The translations under genes and the position numbers were made by a program. Source: a beta proteobacterium AAP51 (lineage in GTDB: Bacteria > Pseudomonadota > Gammaproteobacteria > Burkholderiales > Burkholderiaceae_C). From it: a DNA stretch of 64,000 nt. Location of the stretch: contig LJHT01000058.1 of NCBI GenBank assembly GCA_001295905.1, forward strand, positions 62,001 through 126,000, given 5' to 3'. This document shows, piece after piece, positions 25,292-34,758 of the stretch (position 1 is its first letter; the number at the start of each line of letters is the position of its first letter). The notes beneath the pieces are model-generated. The model was not told the DNA's origin, did no database searches, and was given only the letters and a program-made list of their open reading frames with translations.

Positions 25292-26194
25292 ATGGCTGCC
25301 ATTCCACCCGGCTTGCAGGCCACCCCCGGCGGGCTGGCCACCGACACGCGTTCGCTGGACGCGCTGCGCTCCCGTTCCGCCCACGACCCGCGCGGCGCGG
25401 TGCGCGAGGCGGCCAAGCAGTTCGAGAGCCTCTTCATGGCCGAGCTGATGAAGAGCATGCGCGCCACCACGCTGAAGACCGAGGAAGACAGCGCCGGCGG
25501 CGGCCTGGCCACCGACATGCTGGACCAGCAGTTCGCCACGAAGATGAGCGGCCTGCCCGGCGGCCTGAGCGAAGCCATCATGAAGCAGCTGGAAAGGCAG
25601 ATGGGCATGACGCCCGGGCCGATTCCGGCCACGAAATCGGCCAACAACACGCCCGCCCCGCTGGCGGCGCAACCCGCGCCCACGCGCGTGCCGCAGGCCG
25701 GTGCCGCGGGCTTCGTGCAGCAGCACACCGAAGCGGCGCGTGCGGCCGAAGCCAAGACTGGCATCCCGGCCACCTTCATGGTGTCGCAGGCGGCGCTGGA
25801 AACCGGCTGGGGCCGCAAGGAAATCCGCCACAGCGACGGCAGCCCTTCGTTCAACCTGTTCGGCATCAAGGCCACCGGCAACTGGAAGGGCCCCACCGCC
25901 GAGGTGGTGACCACCGAATACGTCAACGGCCAGCCGCAGAAGGTGGTGGCCAGGTTCCGCGCCTACGCCAGCTATGCCGAGAGCTTTGCCGACTACGCCC
26001 GGCTGATGAAGGAAAGCCCGCGCTACCGCGGCGTGGTGCACGCCGCCGCGGTGGACCAGCGGCCGTCTGACCGCGCCGCCGCCGGCTTCGCGCAGGGCCT
26101 GCAGCGTGCCGGCTATGCCACCGACCCGGCCTACGCCGAGAAGCTGACGCGCGTCATCAACACCACGTTGCGCCTGCAGCGTTCATTGGCCTAG
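25292..26194 (+). CDS. flgJ: FlgJ, rod-capping protein with peptidoglycan hydrolase domain
   Basis: FlgJ caps the rod and opens peptidoglycan for it. The 300-residue product has both parts: an N-terminal rod-cap domain (about 15-105, with AAKQFESLFMAELMKSMR) and a C-terminal glucosaminidase domain (about 145-300). The latter contains the catalytic glutamate in SQAALETGWGR and the FNLFGIKA segment. The two-domain form is the rule in beta- and gammaproteobacteria. It starts five bases after the flgI stop. Confidence 0.96.
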   Translation: MAAIPPGLQATPGGLATDTRSLDALRSRSAHDPRGAVREAAKQFESLFMAELMKSMRATTLKTEEDSAGGGLATDMLDQQFATKMSGLPGGLSEAIMKQLERQMGMTPGPIPATKSANNTPAPLAAQPAPTRVPQAGAAGFVQQHTEAARAAEAKTGIPATFMVSQAALETGWGRKEIRHSDGSPSFNLFGIKATGNWKGPTAEVVTTEYVNGQPQKVVARFRAYASYAESFADYARLMKESPRYRGVVHAAAVDQRPSDRAAAGFAQGLQRAGYATDPAYAEKLTRVINTTLRLQRSLA

Positions 26195-26211
26195 AGCCCG
26201 GAGACGCCACG

Positions 26212-28158
26212 ATGGGCAGTTCACCGCTGATGTCCCTGGGTGTGCGCGCGATGGCGGCGAACTACGCCGCCATGCAGACCACCGGCCACAACATCGCCAA
26301 CGCGAACGTGGCGGGGTTCTCGCGCCAGCAGGCCATGCTGTCCACTTCGCCCGGGCAGTTCACCGGCGCGGGCTTCTTCGGGCGCGGGGTGGACGTGGTC
26401 AGCGTCACGCGCTCGCACAACGAGTTCCTGACGCGCGAGTCGGCCGCCGCGCGCTCGCTGGCCGCGATGGACAGCACGCGGCTGTCGCAGCTGCAGCGGC
26501 TGGAGAACGTGTTCCAGACCGGCGAATCGGGCCTGGGCTTCGCGGCCACCGAGCTCTTCAACGCGATGGTCGACCTGAGCAGCCGCCCCAACGACCTGGC
26601 CACGCGCCAGGTGGTGCTGGCCCGCGCTTCCGACATGGCCGCGCGCTTCTCCGAGGCCGGTGCCACGCTCGACCAGACGCAGGCGGCCGTTACCGCCGAC
26701 CTGAAGTCTTCGGTGTCGGAGCTGAACCAGCTCACGCAGTCGATCGCCGTGGCCAACCAGCGCATCGCATCGCTGCGCGGTTCGGGGCAGCCGGCCAACG
26801 ACGTGCTGGACGAGCGCGACCGCCTGATTGCCGAGCTGTCGGAGAAGATCCAGGTCACGCGCATCGAGGCCGACGACGGCACGGTGGGCCTGTTCATCGG
26901 CGGCGGCCAGCGCCTGGTGCTGGGCAACCAGGCCACCGACCTGGTGGTGGTGCCCAGCGACATCGACCCCGCCCGCAGCGCGCTCTCGCTGCGCGAGGGC
27001 ACGGCGCTGCGCCGCATCGACGACGCCGGCTTCGGCGGCGGTTCGCTGGCCGGGCTGCTGCGTTTCCAGAACAACGACCTCGTCACGGCGCGCAACCTGG
27101 TGGGGCAGATGGCCGCCGCCGTGGGCGGCGCCATCAACGTGCAGCAGCAGCGCGGCCTGAGCCTGCAGCAGCCCATGGGCGCCAACCCGGCGCAACCCAT
27201 GTTCGCCATCGGGCCGCAGCAGGCCCTGCCGCAGAGCGGCAACGTGCGCGACCCCATCACCAACGTGCCGATCGGCACCGTGACGCTGACCATCACCGAC
27301 ACCGCGGCGCTGGTGGCCAGCGACTACGACCTGCGCGAAAGCCCCACCGCCTTCGGCAGCTGGCAGCTGACGCGCTTGTCCGACGGCCTGGTGCGCACGG
27401 TGAACGCCGGCGACGTGGTCGATGGCATGCAGATCGACATCAGCAACCCGCAGGGCGGCGACCGCTTCCTGCTGCAGCCGGTGTCTCGCGCCGCCAACGG
27501 CATGCGGGCGCTGCTGAGCAGCCCGCTGGACATCGCCGCCGCCTCGCCGCTGATGGCCACGGCACCGGCCAGCAACACCGGCACCGCCAGCACCGGCGAC
27601 CTGCGGGTGACGGCCAACCCGCTGCCCTTCCCCGGGGCCAGCGAGCAGCTGCAGTTCGTGCGCCTGAACCCACCCGTGAACGGCTTCGACTACGAGGTGG
27701 TGTCCAGCCTCACCGGTGCCGTCACGCCCTGGCGCACCGGCCTGCCGGTGGTGGGCGCGAACGGCTTTTCGCTGGAGATACGCGGCGTGCCGGCCGACGG
27801 CGACGTGGTCAATGTCGACCCCACGCCGGCGGCTTCTCTGGCCACCAACAACGGTAACGCGCGTGCGCTGCTGGCGCTGCGCGACGGCCTCATCGTCGGC
27901 GGGCGCACGATGGCCGATTCGTGGTCGCAATCGCTCGCCGACATGGGCGTGCGCGTGCAGAGCGCCGAGTCGTCTTCCAGCATCTCGGCGGCGGTGGCCT
28001 CGCAGACCGAGCAGGTGCGCAGCTCGCAGGACGGCGTGAACCTCGACGAAGAAGCCGCGCGGCTCATCCAGTACCAGCAGAGCTACCAGGCCGCAGCCAA
28101 GGTGCTGCAGGTGGCGCAGTCGCTCTTCGACACGCTGCTCAACGCCGCTGGGCAGTGA
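26212..28158 (+). CDS. flgK: FlgK, hook-filament junction protein 1
   Basis: FlgK is the first junction protein between hook and filament. The 648-residue product begins with MGSSPLMSLGVRAM and contains TTGHNIANANVAGFSRQQ. The C-terminal helix NLDEEAARLIQYQQSYQAAA is typical. The central region is variable. Its ribosome binding site is GGAG, eight bases before the ATG. It is 17 bases after flgJ; flgL follows after a 203-base gap that carries a structured repeat. Confidence 0.96.
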   Translation: MGSSPLMSLGVRAMAANYAAMQTTGHNIANANVAGFSRQQAMLSTSPGQFTGAGFFGRGVDVVSVTRSHNEFLTRESAAARSLAAMDSTRLSQLQRLENVFQTGESGLGFAATELFNAMVDLSSRPNDLATRQVVLARASDMAARFSEAGATLDQTQAAVTADLKSSVSELNQLTQSIAVANQRIASLRGSGQPANDVLDERDRLIAELSEKIQVTRIEADDGTVGLFIGGGQRLVLGNQATDLVVVPSDIDPARSALSLREGTALRRIDDAGFGGGSLAGLLRFQNNDLVTARNLVGQMAAAVGGAINVQQQRGLSLQQPMGANPAQPMFAIGPQQALPQSGNVRDPITNVPIGTVTLTITDTAALVASDYDLRESPTAFGSWQLTRLSDGLVRTVNAGDVVDGMQIDISNPQGGDRFLLQPVSRAANGMRALLSSPLDIAAASPLMATAPASNTGTASTGDLRVTANPLPFPGASEQLQFVRLNPPVNGFDYEVVSSLTGAVTPWRTGLPVVGANGFSLEIRGVPADGDVVNVDPTPAASLATNNGNARALLALRDGLIVGGRTMADSWSQSLADMGVRVQSAESSSSISAAVASQTEQVRSSQDGVNLDEEAARLIQYQQSYQAAAKVLQVAQSLFDTLLNAAGQ

Positions 28159-28162
28159 ATAT

Positions 28163-28325
28163 GAGCCCCCAAGCTCGCTACCGCTCCACGCAACGCCGGA
28201 GGCGTTGCTTGCTTGGCCGTCCAAGCCCGCGCAGGCGGGCTTGGAGCCGCGGCCATCGCCCCCCCGAGGGGGCCGTTCGCCACCGGCCCGGCGAAGCCGG
28301 TTCCGGGGCGGGAAGCTTGATCAAC
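28163..28325. repeat. Structured intergenic repeat, copy 3 (flgK-flgL gap)
   Basis: The gap opens with CCCCAAGCTCGCTACCGC and contains the hairpins CAACGCC-GGA-GGCGTTG and CCAAGCCCGC/GCGGGCTTGG. It then shows CCCCCCCGAGGGGG followed by CGGCCCGGCGAAGCCGGTTC, and ends with AAGCTTGATCAA; the first copy ends with the similar ACTTGATCAA. It is the longest and most complete of the three copies. Confidence 0.8.
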
Positions 28326-28361
28326 TGCGCCGTGCGCCGGCCACACCACGGGAATTGATCC

Positions 28362-29291
28362 ATGCGCATCAGCTCTGCCTATGCCTTCGAAACCTCGCTC
28401 AACAACCTGCAGCGGCGTCAGTCGCAGCTGACGGAAGCGCAAGAGCAGCTCACCAGCGGCAAGCGCGTGCGCAAGCCCAGCGACGACCCGGCCGCTGCGG
28501 CCGCCGCCGAGCGGGCGCTCGCTGCCGAGGCGCGAGCGACGGCGCACCTGCGTGCGCTGAACGAAAGCCGCAACGCCATGCAGCAGACCGAAACCGCTCT
28601 GGGCGATGCCGGCGACCTGATGCAGCGCGCCCGCGAGCTGATGGTGGCCGCCGGCAACGGCACCTTCGGCGACAGCGAACGCCGCTCGCTGGCCGAAGCG
28701 CTGCGCGGCATCCGCGACGACCTGCTGGCCGTGGCCAACCGGGGCGACGGCGCCGGCCGTTACCTCTTCGGCGGCCAGGGCAGCGACCAGCCGCCGCTGC
28801 GCGATGCACCCGGCGGCGTGGTCTACGACGGCGCGGTGGGGCAGCTCAACGCGGCGGCGGGCGAGGTCACGCCCCTGTCCATCGACGGCGCTGCCGTGTT
28901 CCTGCAGGCCCCCGACCCCTCCAGCCCGGGCGGCACGGTGAGCGTGTTCAACGCCATGGACACCGCCATCAACGAGCTGCTGACCCCGGGCCGCCCCAGC
29001 GCCGACGTGGCCTTGACCGTCAGCAACGCCATCACCCAGTTCGGCGCCGTGCAAGGCAACTTCTCGGGCTGGCGGGCGCGCGCCGGCGAAGCCTTGAACC
29101 GTGCCGACGGCATCGAAAACCGCCTGGGCCAGCGCCAGATCGACGCCCAGCGCGACCGCTCGGCCGCCGAAGACCTCGACCTCGTGGCTGCCATCTCCGA
29201 TTTCCAGAGCAAGCAGACCGGCTACGATGCAGCGCTGAAGACCTATTCGCTGGTGCAGCGCATGAGCCTGTTCGACTACATGAAGACCTGA
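28362..29291 (+). CDS. flgL: FlgL, hook-filament junction protein 3
   Basis: FlgL joins FlgK to flagellin. The 309-residue product has a flagellin-like N-terminus (ISSAYAFETSLNNLQRRQSQ and LTSGKRVRKPSDDPAA) and the C-terminal helix with DLVAAISDFQSKQTGYDAAL. Length is normal. It closes the flg series; no terminator with a T tract is visible after it, so transcription may continue into the EAL-HDOD gene 43 bases downstream. Confidence 0.95.
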   Translation: MRISSAYAFETSLNNLQRRQSQLTEAQEQLTSGKRVRKPSDDPAAAAAAERALAAEARATAHLRALNESRNAMQQTETALGDAGDLMQRARELMVAAGNGTFGDSERRSLAEALRGIRDDLLAVANRGDGAGRYLFGGQGSDQPPLRDAPGGVVYDGAVGQLNAAAGEVTPLSIDGAAVFLQAPDPSSPGGTVSVFNAMDTAINELLTPGRPSADVALTVSNAITQFGAVQGNFSGWRARAGEALNRADGIENRLGQRQIDAQRDRSAAEDLDLVAAISDFQSKQTGYDAALKTYSLVQRMSLFDYMKT

Positions 29292-29334
29292 GCCTTACAC
29301 CCGGCACAGGCATCCAGCGAGGCACCGAACGCGC

Positions 29335-30624
29335 ATGACTTCCCTGCAAGAACACCCCGTGCTGGCCCAGGTGGCCCTGGCCTACACGCCCATGATCAAC
29401 CGCCAGCGCGAGGTGGTGGCCACGCGCTTGACGGTGTTCCCCGAGCGCCCCGACCTGGTGCCGCCCGGCGCTGCGCTGCTGGCGGCGCTGCAAGAGGTGT
29501 GGCCGGCGGCCGAAGCCGCCGCCAACGAACCGCTGAAGCTGGCCCCGCGCCCGCTGGACCCGAACGCCCGCGGTGCCCGCGCGCCGGGCGTGCGCCCGCC
29601 CGTCACGCTGAACCTGGCCAGTGAGGGCCTGCTGCGCGGGGTGATGGCGGCCGAGCCGGCCACGCAGTTCATGCTGGAGGTGCCCGCCTTCATGGCCAGC
29701 GACGCCGGTTTCGCCGCGCAGTTGCGTGGCCTGCACGAGGCCGGCAACCTGCTGATGATCAAGGGCCGGCCGCTGCAGCCCCTGCCGCCCGAGGTGTTGG
29801 CGCTGTTCAGCCACTCCATCGTGGAGATGGGCGAAGACCGCCGCAACGGCGAGGCCTCGCCCGAGGCCGCCGGCATGCGCAAGATCACCACCGTGCAGGC
29901 CCAGGCACGCACCAGCGCCGACGTGGAAGCCGCGTTCCAGCGCGGCGCCGTGGCCGTGCTCGGCTGGCCCATGGACGACGAGCCGCCCAAGCCTTCGGTG
30001 CGCGCCAGCGTGCCCACCGACGTCAACACGGTGATGACGCTCATCAGCGGCGTCGAACGCGAACGCCCGGTGGCCGAGCTCGAGGCCGTGCTCAAGCGCG
30101 ACCCGGCGCTCGCCTTCCGGCTGATGCGCTACCTCAACTCGCCGGCCTTCGGCCTGAGCGTGGAGATCAACTCCTTCGGTCACGCGCTGATGATGCTGGG
30201 CTACCAGCGCCTGAAGCGCTGGCTGGCGCTGTTGCTGGCTTCTTCGGCCAAGGGCGTGAACGCCACGCCGGTGATGTATGCGGCGGTGCGCCGCGGCCTG
30301 CTGATGGAAGAGCTGGGCCGCGAACAGGGTGATGCCGAGATGCGCGGCGAGATGTTCATCTGCGGTGTGTTCTCGCTGCTCGACCGCCTGCTGCAGCAGC
30401 CCTTTGCCGAACTGCTGCCCAACGTGCCCGTGCCCGAGCGCGTGGCGCAGGCGCTGCGGGGCGAAGGCGGGCCCTACCAGCCCTACCTGGAACTGGTGCG
30501 CAGCATCGAGCAGGAAGCCATCTACGACATGCGCGAAAGGGCCGAGGCGCTGCTGCTCGGCCCGGCCACCGTGAACCGCGCGGTGCTGGTGGCGCTGCGG
30601 GCGGCGCGGCAGCTTGACGGCTAG
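29335..30624 (+). CDS. EAL-like/HDOD signalling protein (YuxH type)
   Basis: The 429-residue product resembles YuxH-type proteins with a degenerate EAL domain followed by an HDOD domain. Residues about 10-200 have the EAL-like fold pattern ([16 protein letters not shown]) but lack an EAL or EVL catalytic sequence, so c-di-GMP cleavage is unlikely. Residues about 225-400 match HDOD ([35 protein letters not shown]), a metal-free HD relative used in signalling. It lies between flgL and a multi-PAS kinase whose start overlaps its stop codon, so it is probably the first gene of a sensory operon. Confidence 0.78.
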   Translation: MTSLQEHPVLAQVALAYTPMINRQREVVATRLTVFPERPDLVPPGAALLAALQEVWPAAEAAANEPLKLAPRPLDPNARGARAPGVRPPVTLNLASEGLLRGVMAAEPATQFMLEVPAFMASDAGFAAQLRGLHEAGNLLMIKGRPLQPLPPEVLALFSHSIVEMGEDRRNGEASPEAAGMRKITTVQAQARTSADVEAAFQRGAVAVLGWPMDDEPPKPSVRASVPTDVNTVMTLISGVERERPVAELEAVLKRDPALAFRLMRYLNSPAFGLSVEINSFGHALMMLGYQRLKRWLALLLASSAKGVNATPVMYAAVRRGLLMEELGREQGDAEMRGEMFICGVFSLLDRLLQQPFAELLPNVPVPERVAQALRGEGGPYQPYLELVRSIEQEAIYDMRERAEALLLGPATVNRAVLVALRAARQLDG

Positions 30625-33600
30625 GCCCACCCAACCCGCGGCCGCGCGCGGCGCGCCCGCGCTGCCCAGCCGTGCGCTGACACAACTGCCTTCGCTGGCC
30701 GTGCTGCCGGCGGCCGCCACCTTGCAGGGCGCCGATTTCCGGCTGGTGGACCTGAACAACGGCTTCGCCCAGCTGACGGGCCGCACCCGCGCCGCGCTGC
30801 TGGGCAGCGACCCCGTGATGCTCGAGCCGCCCGAACAGCAAGCGGCCAGCGTGGCCGAGCGCCAGGAAATGGCCGCCACCGCGCCCGGCGGGCTGGCCTT
30901 GCCCACGCAGCAGCGCCGGCTGCTCGACGCGCAGGGCCGCGAGCGCTGGTGCAGCTGTGCGCTCAGCCGCATCACCGATGGGCGCGGCGGCGTCTACTGG
31001 CTCACGCTGTGGCATGAGGTCACGGCCGAGGTGGCCGCGCGTGAACAGGCGCGCCGCGCGCAGGACGAGCTGGCGCAGTGGTTCGAGCTCAGCGGCACCG
31101 GCATGCTGGTGTACGACGACAGCGGCCTCATCGTGCGCTGCAACGCCGCGCTGGAAGCGCTGGTGGAGCAGGTGCCCGACGAACTGGCGCGCGCCGACCC
31201 CTCGCTGCAGGCCCTGCTGGGCTGGCAGCCCGGCAACCCGGGCGCGCTGGCCCCAGCGCTGGTGGCTGGCGCGCCGGCGCTGGAAACCCAGGGCCTGGTG
31301 GCGTTGGGCGATGGCCGCCGGCGGCGCCTGAGCGCGCGCCTGGTGTGCCAGGCCAGCGAGACCGGCGGCCGCCGCGTGATGGCCGTGCTGCAGGACCGCA
31401 GCGCCGAAGACGCGCGCGACCTGGCCCAGCTGGAGATGGGCATGCTGATGGACACCGCCAGCATCGGCGTGGCCACCTACGACCCCGCGCGCGGCTGGCT
31501 CGCGCCCGAGCCCACGCGCCCGGCGGGCGGTGGCGCCGGGGGCGCTGCAGGCGCGCGGCCCGGCGCGGGCAAGTCGGCGGCCTCCAGTTCCAGCGCGCTG
31601 ATGGGCATCCACCGCGACCTCGTCGAGCCGGCTTCGCTGCCCGAATACGAACGCCTGCAGCGCGCCTTGCGCCAGGGCGAGCGCACCGAGGTGCGCTACG
31701 CCGTGCGCCACCCCGAGCTGGGTTCGCGCTGGCTGCTCACGCGCGTGGAGCCGGGGGCCTTGTCGGGCGGGCGCATCACCACCTCGGTGGTGACGCTGGA
31801 CGTCACCGACCAGGAACGCGCGCTGCGCCGCAACGAGGAACTGCTGCGCGAGCTGACCACCATCCTCGACAGCTCCACCGCCGGCATCGCCTACCTGCGC
31901 GGGCCGGTGCTGGTGCGTTGCAACCGCCGCTTCGAGCGCATGCTGGGTTTCGAGGCCGGTGCGGCCGCGGGTGCCACGCTGGAGGAGATCTTTGCGCGCA
32001 GCATGGGGGCGCTGCAGGGTGCCGGCGAAGCGGTGGCCGCGCTGCACAGCCTGGGCGAGGGCCAGCCTTTCGAGGCCGAGCTGCCGCTGGCCATGGGCGA
32101 CGCGCCGCCGCAGTGGTATTCACTCTCGGTGCGCAAGGCCGAAGGTGAACAGGCCGAGGCCGTGGCCGTGCTCACCGACATCACGCGGCTGAAGCACCAG
32201 CAGGCCGAGCTCGAACGCCTGCTGCGCGACCGCGAGCTGATGTTCAGCCTGTCGGAGGTGGGCATCGTCTACCAGCGCGGCGCGCGCATCGAGCGTGCCA
32301 ACCAGGCCATGGCCGTGCTCACGGGCTGGGCCCCGCCCGAGTTGGGCACGCTGGACGCGGCCGAGCTGTACGAAAGCGCCCGCGAATGCGTCGACTTCGA
32401 GGCCCGCGTGGCGCAGGCGCTGCGCGAACAGGGCCGCTACAACGGCGAACGCCGGCTGCGCCGCCGCGATGGCAGCCTGATCTGGGTGCAGGTGGCCGTG
32501 CGCCCGGTGAACCCGGAAGCGCCGGAAGAGGCGGTGATCTGCAGCTTCATCGACATCGACGAACGCCGCCGCGCCCGTGAAAGCCTGGCCAGCCAGGCCG
32601 AGCGCACGCGCTCGGTGCTGAACTCGGTGCTGGTGGGCATCGTCACCGTGAACGACGGCGGCATCCAGTGGATGAACCGTTCGGCGCGGCGCATGTTCGC
32701 TGGCGAGCTGAACGACTTCGTCGGTGAACCGCTGAGCATCGTGGCCACGCCCGAGCCCGACCACCCGCTGCGCCGGCTGGACCGCCTGGAGGGCCTGGCC
32801 GAAGGCCAGAGCGAGACCTTCGAATGCCGCCTGAAGGCGCGCGACGGGCGCGAGTTCTGGGTGGTGGGCAATGCCGTGCAGACCGGGGGCGGGCAGGGCA
32901 GCGGCCCGAACGGGCGCGAACTCACCATCGCGCTGCTCGACATCGAGCGCCGCCGCCAGGCCGAGGTGCACATCGCCCAGGCGCAGGCCTCGCTGCAGCG
33001 CGTCATCGAGACGGCGCCGCTGGCCATCGTGCTGTTCGACGCGCGCAGCCTGGAGGTGCGGCAGATCAACCAGACCGCAGCCAGCTTCCTGGGCCGGCCG
33101 CTGGCTGGGCTGCAGGGGGCGGTGCTCGAGGCCTGCACCGGTGCCGCCCAGGCCGCCGAACTGCGCGGCTGGCTGCAGGCGGCCCACGACAGCGGCGGCA
33201 CGGCCCAGCATGAGTGGCGCGAGGCGCTGCAAGAACACGCCGGTGGCGAAGGCAGCGCGCGCGTGTGGGACTGCCGCATCACCACGCTGCAAGGCCGTGG
33301 CGACGACGAAGCCGACACCCAGCTGCTGCTGGTGGCCAGCGACGTGACCGAGCAGCGCGCGGCCGAGCGTGCGCGGCTGCAGGCCGCCATCGCGCAGCGC
33401 GAGGTGCTGGTGCGCGAGGTGCACCACCGCATCAAGAACAACCTGCAGGGCGTGGCCGGCCTGCTGAAGCAGAACGCGGCGCAGCGGCCCGAGCTGGCCG
33501 GCATCCTCAGCGAGGCCGTGGGCCAGGTGCAGGCCATCGCGCAGGTCTACGGCCTGCAGGTGGGCGCCAGCGGGCCGCTGGTGCTGGCCAGCCTGCTGCG

Positions 33601-34006
33601 CGCCATCGCGGCCTCGGTGCAGCGCACCTTCGGCTGTGCCATCGCGGTGGAGGTGAAGGGCGACGTGCCCCACCTGCTGCCCGAGGCCGAGTCCATTCCG
33701 GTGGCGCTGACCCTCAACGAACTGCTCACCAACGCCATCAAGCACGGGCAGGGCGGCGAGGTGCGCTGCGAACTGGCGGTGCAGGGCGAGAACCTGCACA
33801 TCGCCATTGCCAGCGCGGCCACGCTGGCGCCCGACTTCGACCTGCAGCAGCGGCGCAGCGTGGTCTCGGGCCTGGGCCTGGTGCGCGCACTGCTGCCGCG
33901 GCGCAGCGCCACGCTGGCGCTGGCGCAGGAAGGCGGCGAGGTGGTGGCGCGCCTGGAACTGCGGCCGCCCAGCGTGCGGCTGCCCACCGCCGAAATGCTG
34001 GGGTAG
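30614..34006 (+). CDS. Soluble multi-PAS sensor histidine kinase, HisKA_2 type
   Basis: This is a very large kinase of about 1130 residues with no clear membrane segment, hence cytoplasmic. The N-terminal 920 residues contain about seven consecutive PAS-like modules (for example [20 protein letters not shown] and [20 protein letters not shown]). The kinase core follows: a HisKA_2 dimerisation segment, [18 protein letters not shown], with the phospho-acceptor histidine at 937 or 938, and an ATPase domain with [14 protein letters not shown]. Start is uncertain: the first possible codon, TTG at 30614, overlaps the preceding stop. The ANTAR regulator 32 bases downstream is the natural partner. 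Confidence 0.85.
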   Translation: MTARPTQPAAARGAPALPSRALTQLPSLAVLPAAATLQGADFRLVDLNNGFAQLTGRTRAALLGSDPVMLEPPEQQAASVAERQEMAATAPGGLALPTQQRRLLDAQGRERWCSCALSRITDGRGGVYWLTLWHEVTAEVAAREQARRAQDELAQWFELSGTGMLVYDDSGLIVRCNAALEALVEQVPDELARADPSLQALLGWQPGNPGALAPALVAGAPALETQGLVALGDGRRRRLSARLVCQASETGGRRVMAVLQDRSAEDARDLAQLEMGMLMDTASIGVATYDPARGWLAPEPTRPAGGGAGGAAGARPGAGKSAASSSSALMGIHRDLVEPASLPEYERLQRALRQGERTEVRYAVRHPELGSRWLLTRVEPGALSGGRITTSVVTLDVTDQERALRRNEELLRELTTILDSSTAGIAYLRGPVLVRCNRRFERMLGFEAGAAAGATLEEIFARSMGALQGAGEAVAALHSLGEGQPFEAELPLAMGDAPPQWYSLSVRKAEGEQAEAVAVLTDITRLKHQQAELERLLRDRELMFSLSEVGIVYQRGARIERANQAMAVLTGWAPPELGTLDAAELYESARECVDFEARVAQALREQGRYNGERRLRRRDGSLIWVQVAVRPVNPEAPEEAVICSFIDIDERRRARESLASQAERTRSVLNSVLVGIVTVNDGGIQWMNRSARRMFAGELNDFVGEPLSIVATPEPDHPLRRLDRLEGLAEGQSETFECRLKARDGREFWVVGNAVQTGGGQGSGPNGRELTIALLDIERRRQAEVHIAQAQASLQRVIETAPLAIVLFDARSLEVRQINQTAASFLGRPLAGLQGAVLEACTGAAQAAELRGWLQAAHDSGGTAQHEWREALQEHAGGEGSARVWDCRITTLQGRGDDEADTQLLLVASDVTEQRAAERARLQAAIAQREVLVREVHHRIKNNLQGVAGLLKQNAAQRPELAGILSEAVGQVQAIAQVYGLQVGASGPLVLASLLRAIAASVQRTFGCAIAVEVKGDVPHLLPEAESIPVALTLNELLTNAIKHGQGGEVRCELAVQGENLHIAIASAATLAPDFDLQQRRSVVSGLGLVRALLPRRSATLALAQEGGEVVARLELRPPSVRLPTAEMLG

Positions 34007-34038
34007 GCCCCGAGCCGGCTATCGGCCACAATGCGTCA

Positions 34039-34701
34039 ATGCAAGTGGACACGGCCCGCCGGGGCAAGATACTGGTCGTCGACGACGACCGCTTGGTGCT
34101 GGCCACCGTCACGCACGGTCTGGCCGAAGCCGGCTACGAGGTGATCGACGCCGACAACGGCGACGACGCCATCCTGCTGGCGCGCGAGCACCGCCCGGTG
34201 CTCGCGCTGCTGGACATCCGCATGGAAGGCAAGAGCGGCTTCGACGTGGCCGAAACGCTGCGCGACGCCTATGGCATTCCTTTCATGTTCCTCTCGGCCT
34301 TCGCCGACGAGGCCACGCGGCAGCAGGTTCGGCAGCTGGGCGCGCTCGACTACCTCATCAAGCCTCTCGACGTGGGGCAGATCGTGCCCGCCGTGGACGC
34401 CGCCTTCGTGCGCGTGCGCGGCCAGGAAGCGGCGCAAGCCGGTGCTGCCGCGGCGCGCCCTGCGCAAGGGGCCCCGATGGCGCAGGCTGCAGCAGCGGTG
34501 GCCCCCGCGCCCGTGCCCGCCCCGGCCATTGCCGACCCCGTGCCGCTGGCCGTGGGCGTGCTGATGCACCGCTACTCCCTCTCGCGCGAAGGCGCCTGGC
34601 AGCGCCTGCAGCGCCTGGCGGCCGACCAGAAGCACAGCGTGCCGGCGCAGGCCGAGCGCCTGCTTTCGGCGGTGGAAGAGCTGGCGCGTTCGGCGCTGTA
34701 G
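34039..34701 (+). CDS. ANTAR-domain response regulator (transcription antiterminator type)
   Basis: The 220-residue product has a receiver domain (acidic DDD at 15-17, phospho-acceptor Asp59 in LLDIRM, Lys in LIKPL). An Ala/Pro linker follows, then a C-terminal ANTAR domain of about 50 residues (AVGVLMHRYSLSREGAWQRL). ANTAR domains bind paired RNA hairpins and prevent termination, so this regulator probably acts after transcription initiation. HisKA_2 kinases with ANTAR regulators are a known pairing (PdtaS-PdtaR, EutV-EutW). The target transcripts are not known. Confidence 0.86.
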   Translation: MQVDTARRGKILVVDDDRLVLATVTHGLAEAGYEVIDADNGDDAILLAREHRPVLALLDIRMEGKSGFDVAETLRDAYGIPFMFLSAFADEATRQQVRQLGALDYLIKPLDVGQIVPAVDAAFVRVRGQEAAQAGAAAARPAQGAPMAQAAAAVAPAPVPAPAIADPVPLAVGVLMHRYSLSREGAWQRLQRLAADQKHSVPAQAERLLSAVEELARSAL

Positions 34702-34713
34702 GGCCGCCGCGAC

Positions 34714-34754
34714 GGGGCCGGGGCCGGGGCCGGGGCCGGGGCCGGGGCCGGGCC
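34714..34754. repeat. GGGGCC hexanucleotide tract
   Basis: Six perfect GGGGCC units (34714-34749) plus a GGGCC remnant lie between the convergent ends of the ANTAR regulator and a histidine kinase gene, 13 bases from the first stop and four from the second. Runs of four G at six-base intervals can fold into G-quadruplexes in the plus-strand DNA or RNA. Confidence 0.9.
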
Positions 34755-34758
34755 AGAC

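Noticed and set aside
34714..34754. GGGGCC tract as a CRISPR or satellite array
   Set aside because: The units are contiguous six-base repeats without spacers; it is a simple-sequence tract.
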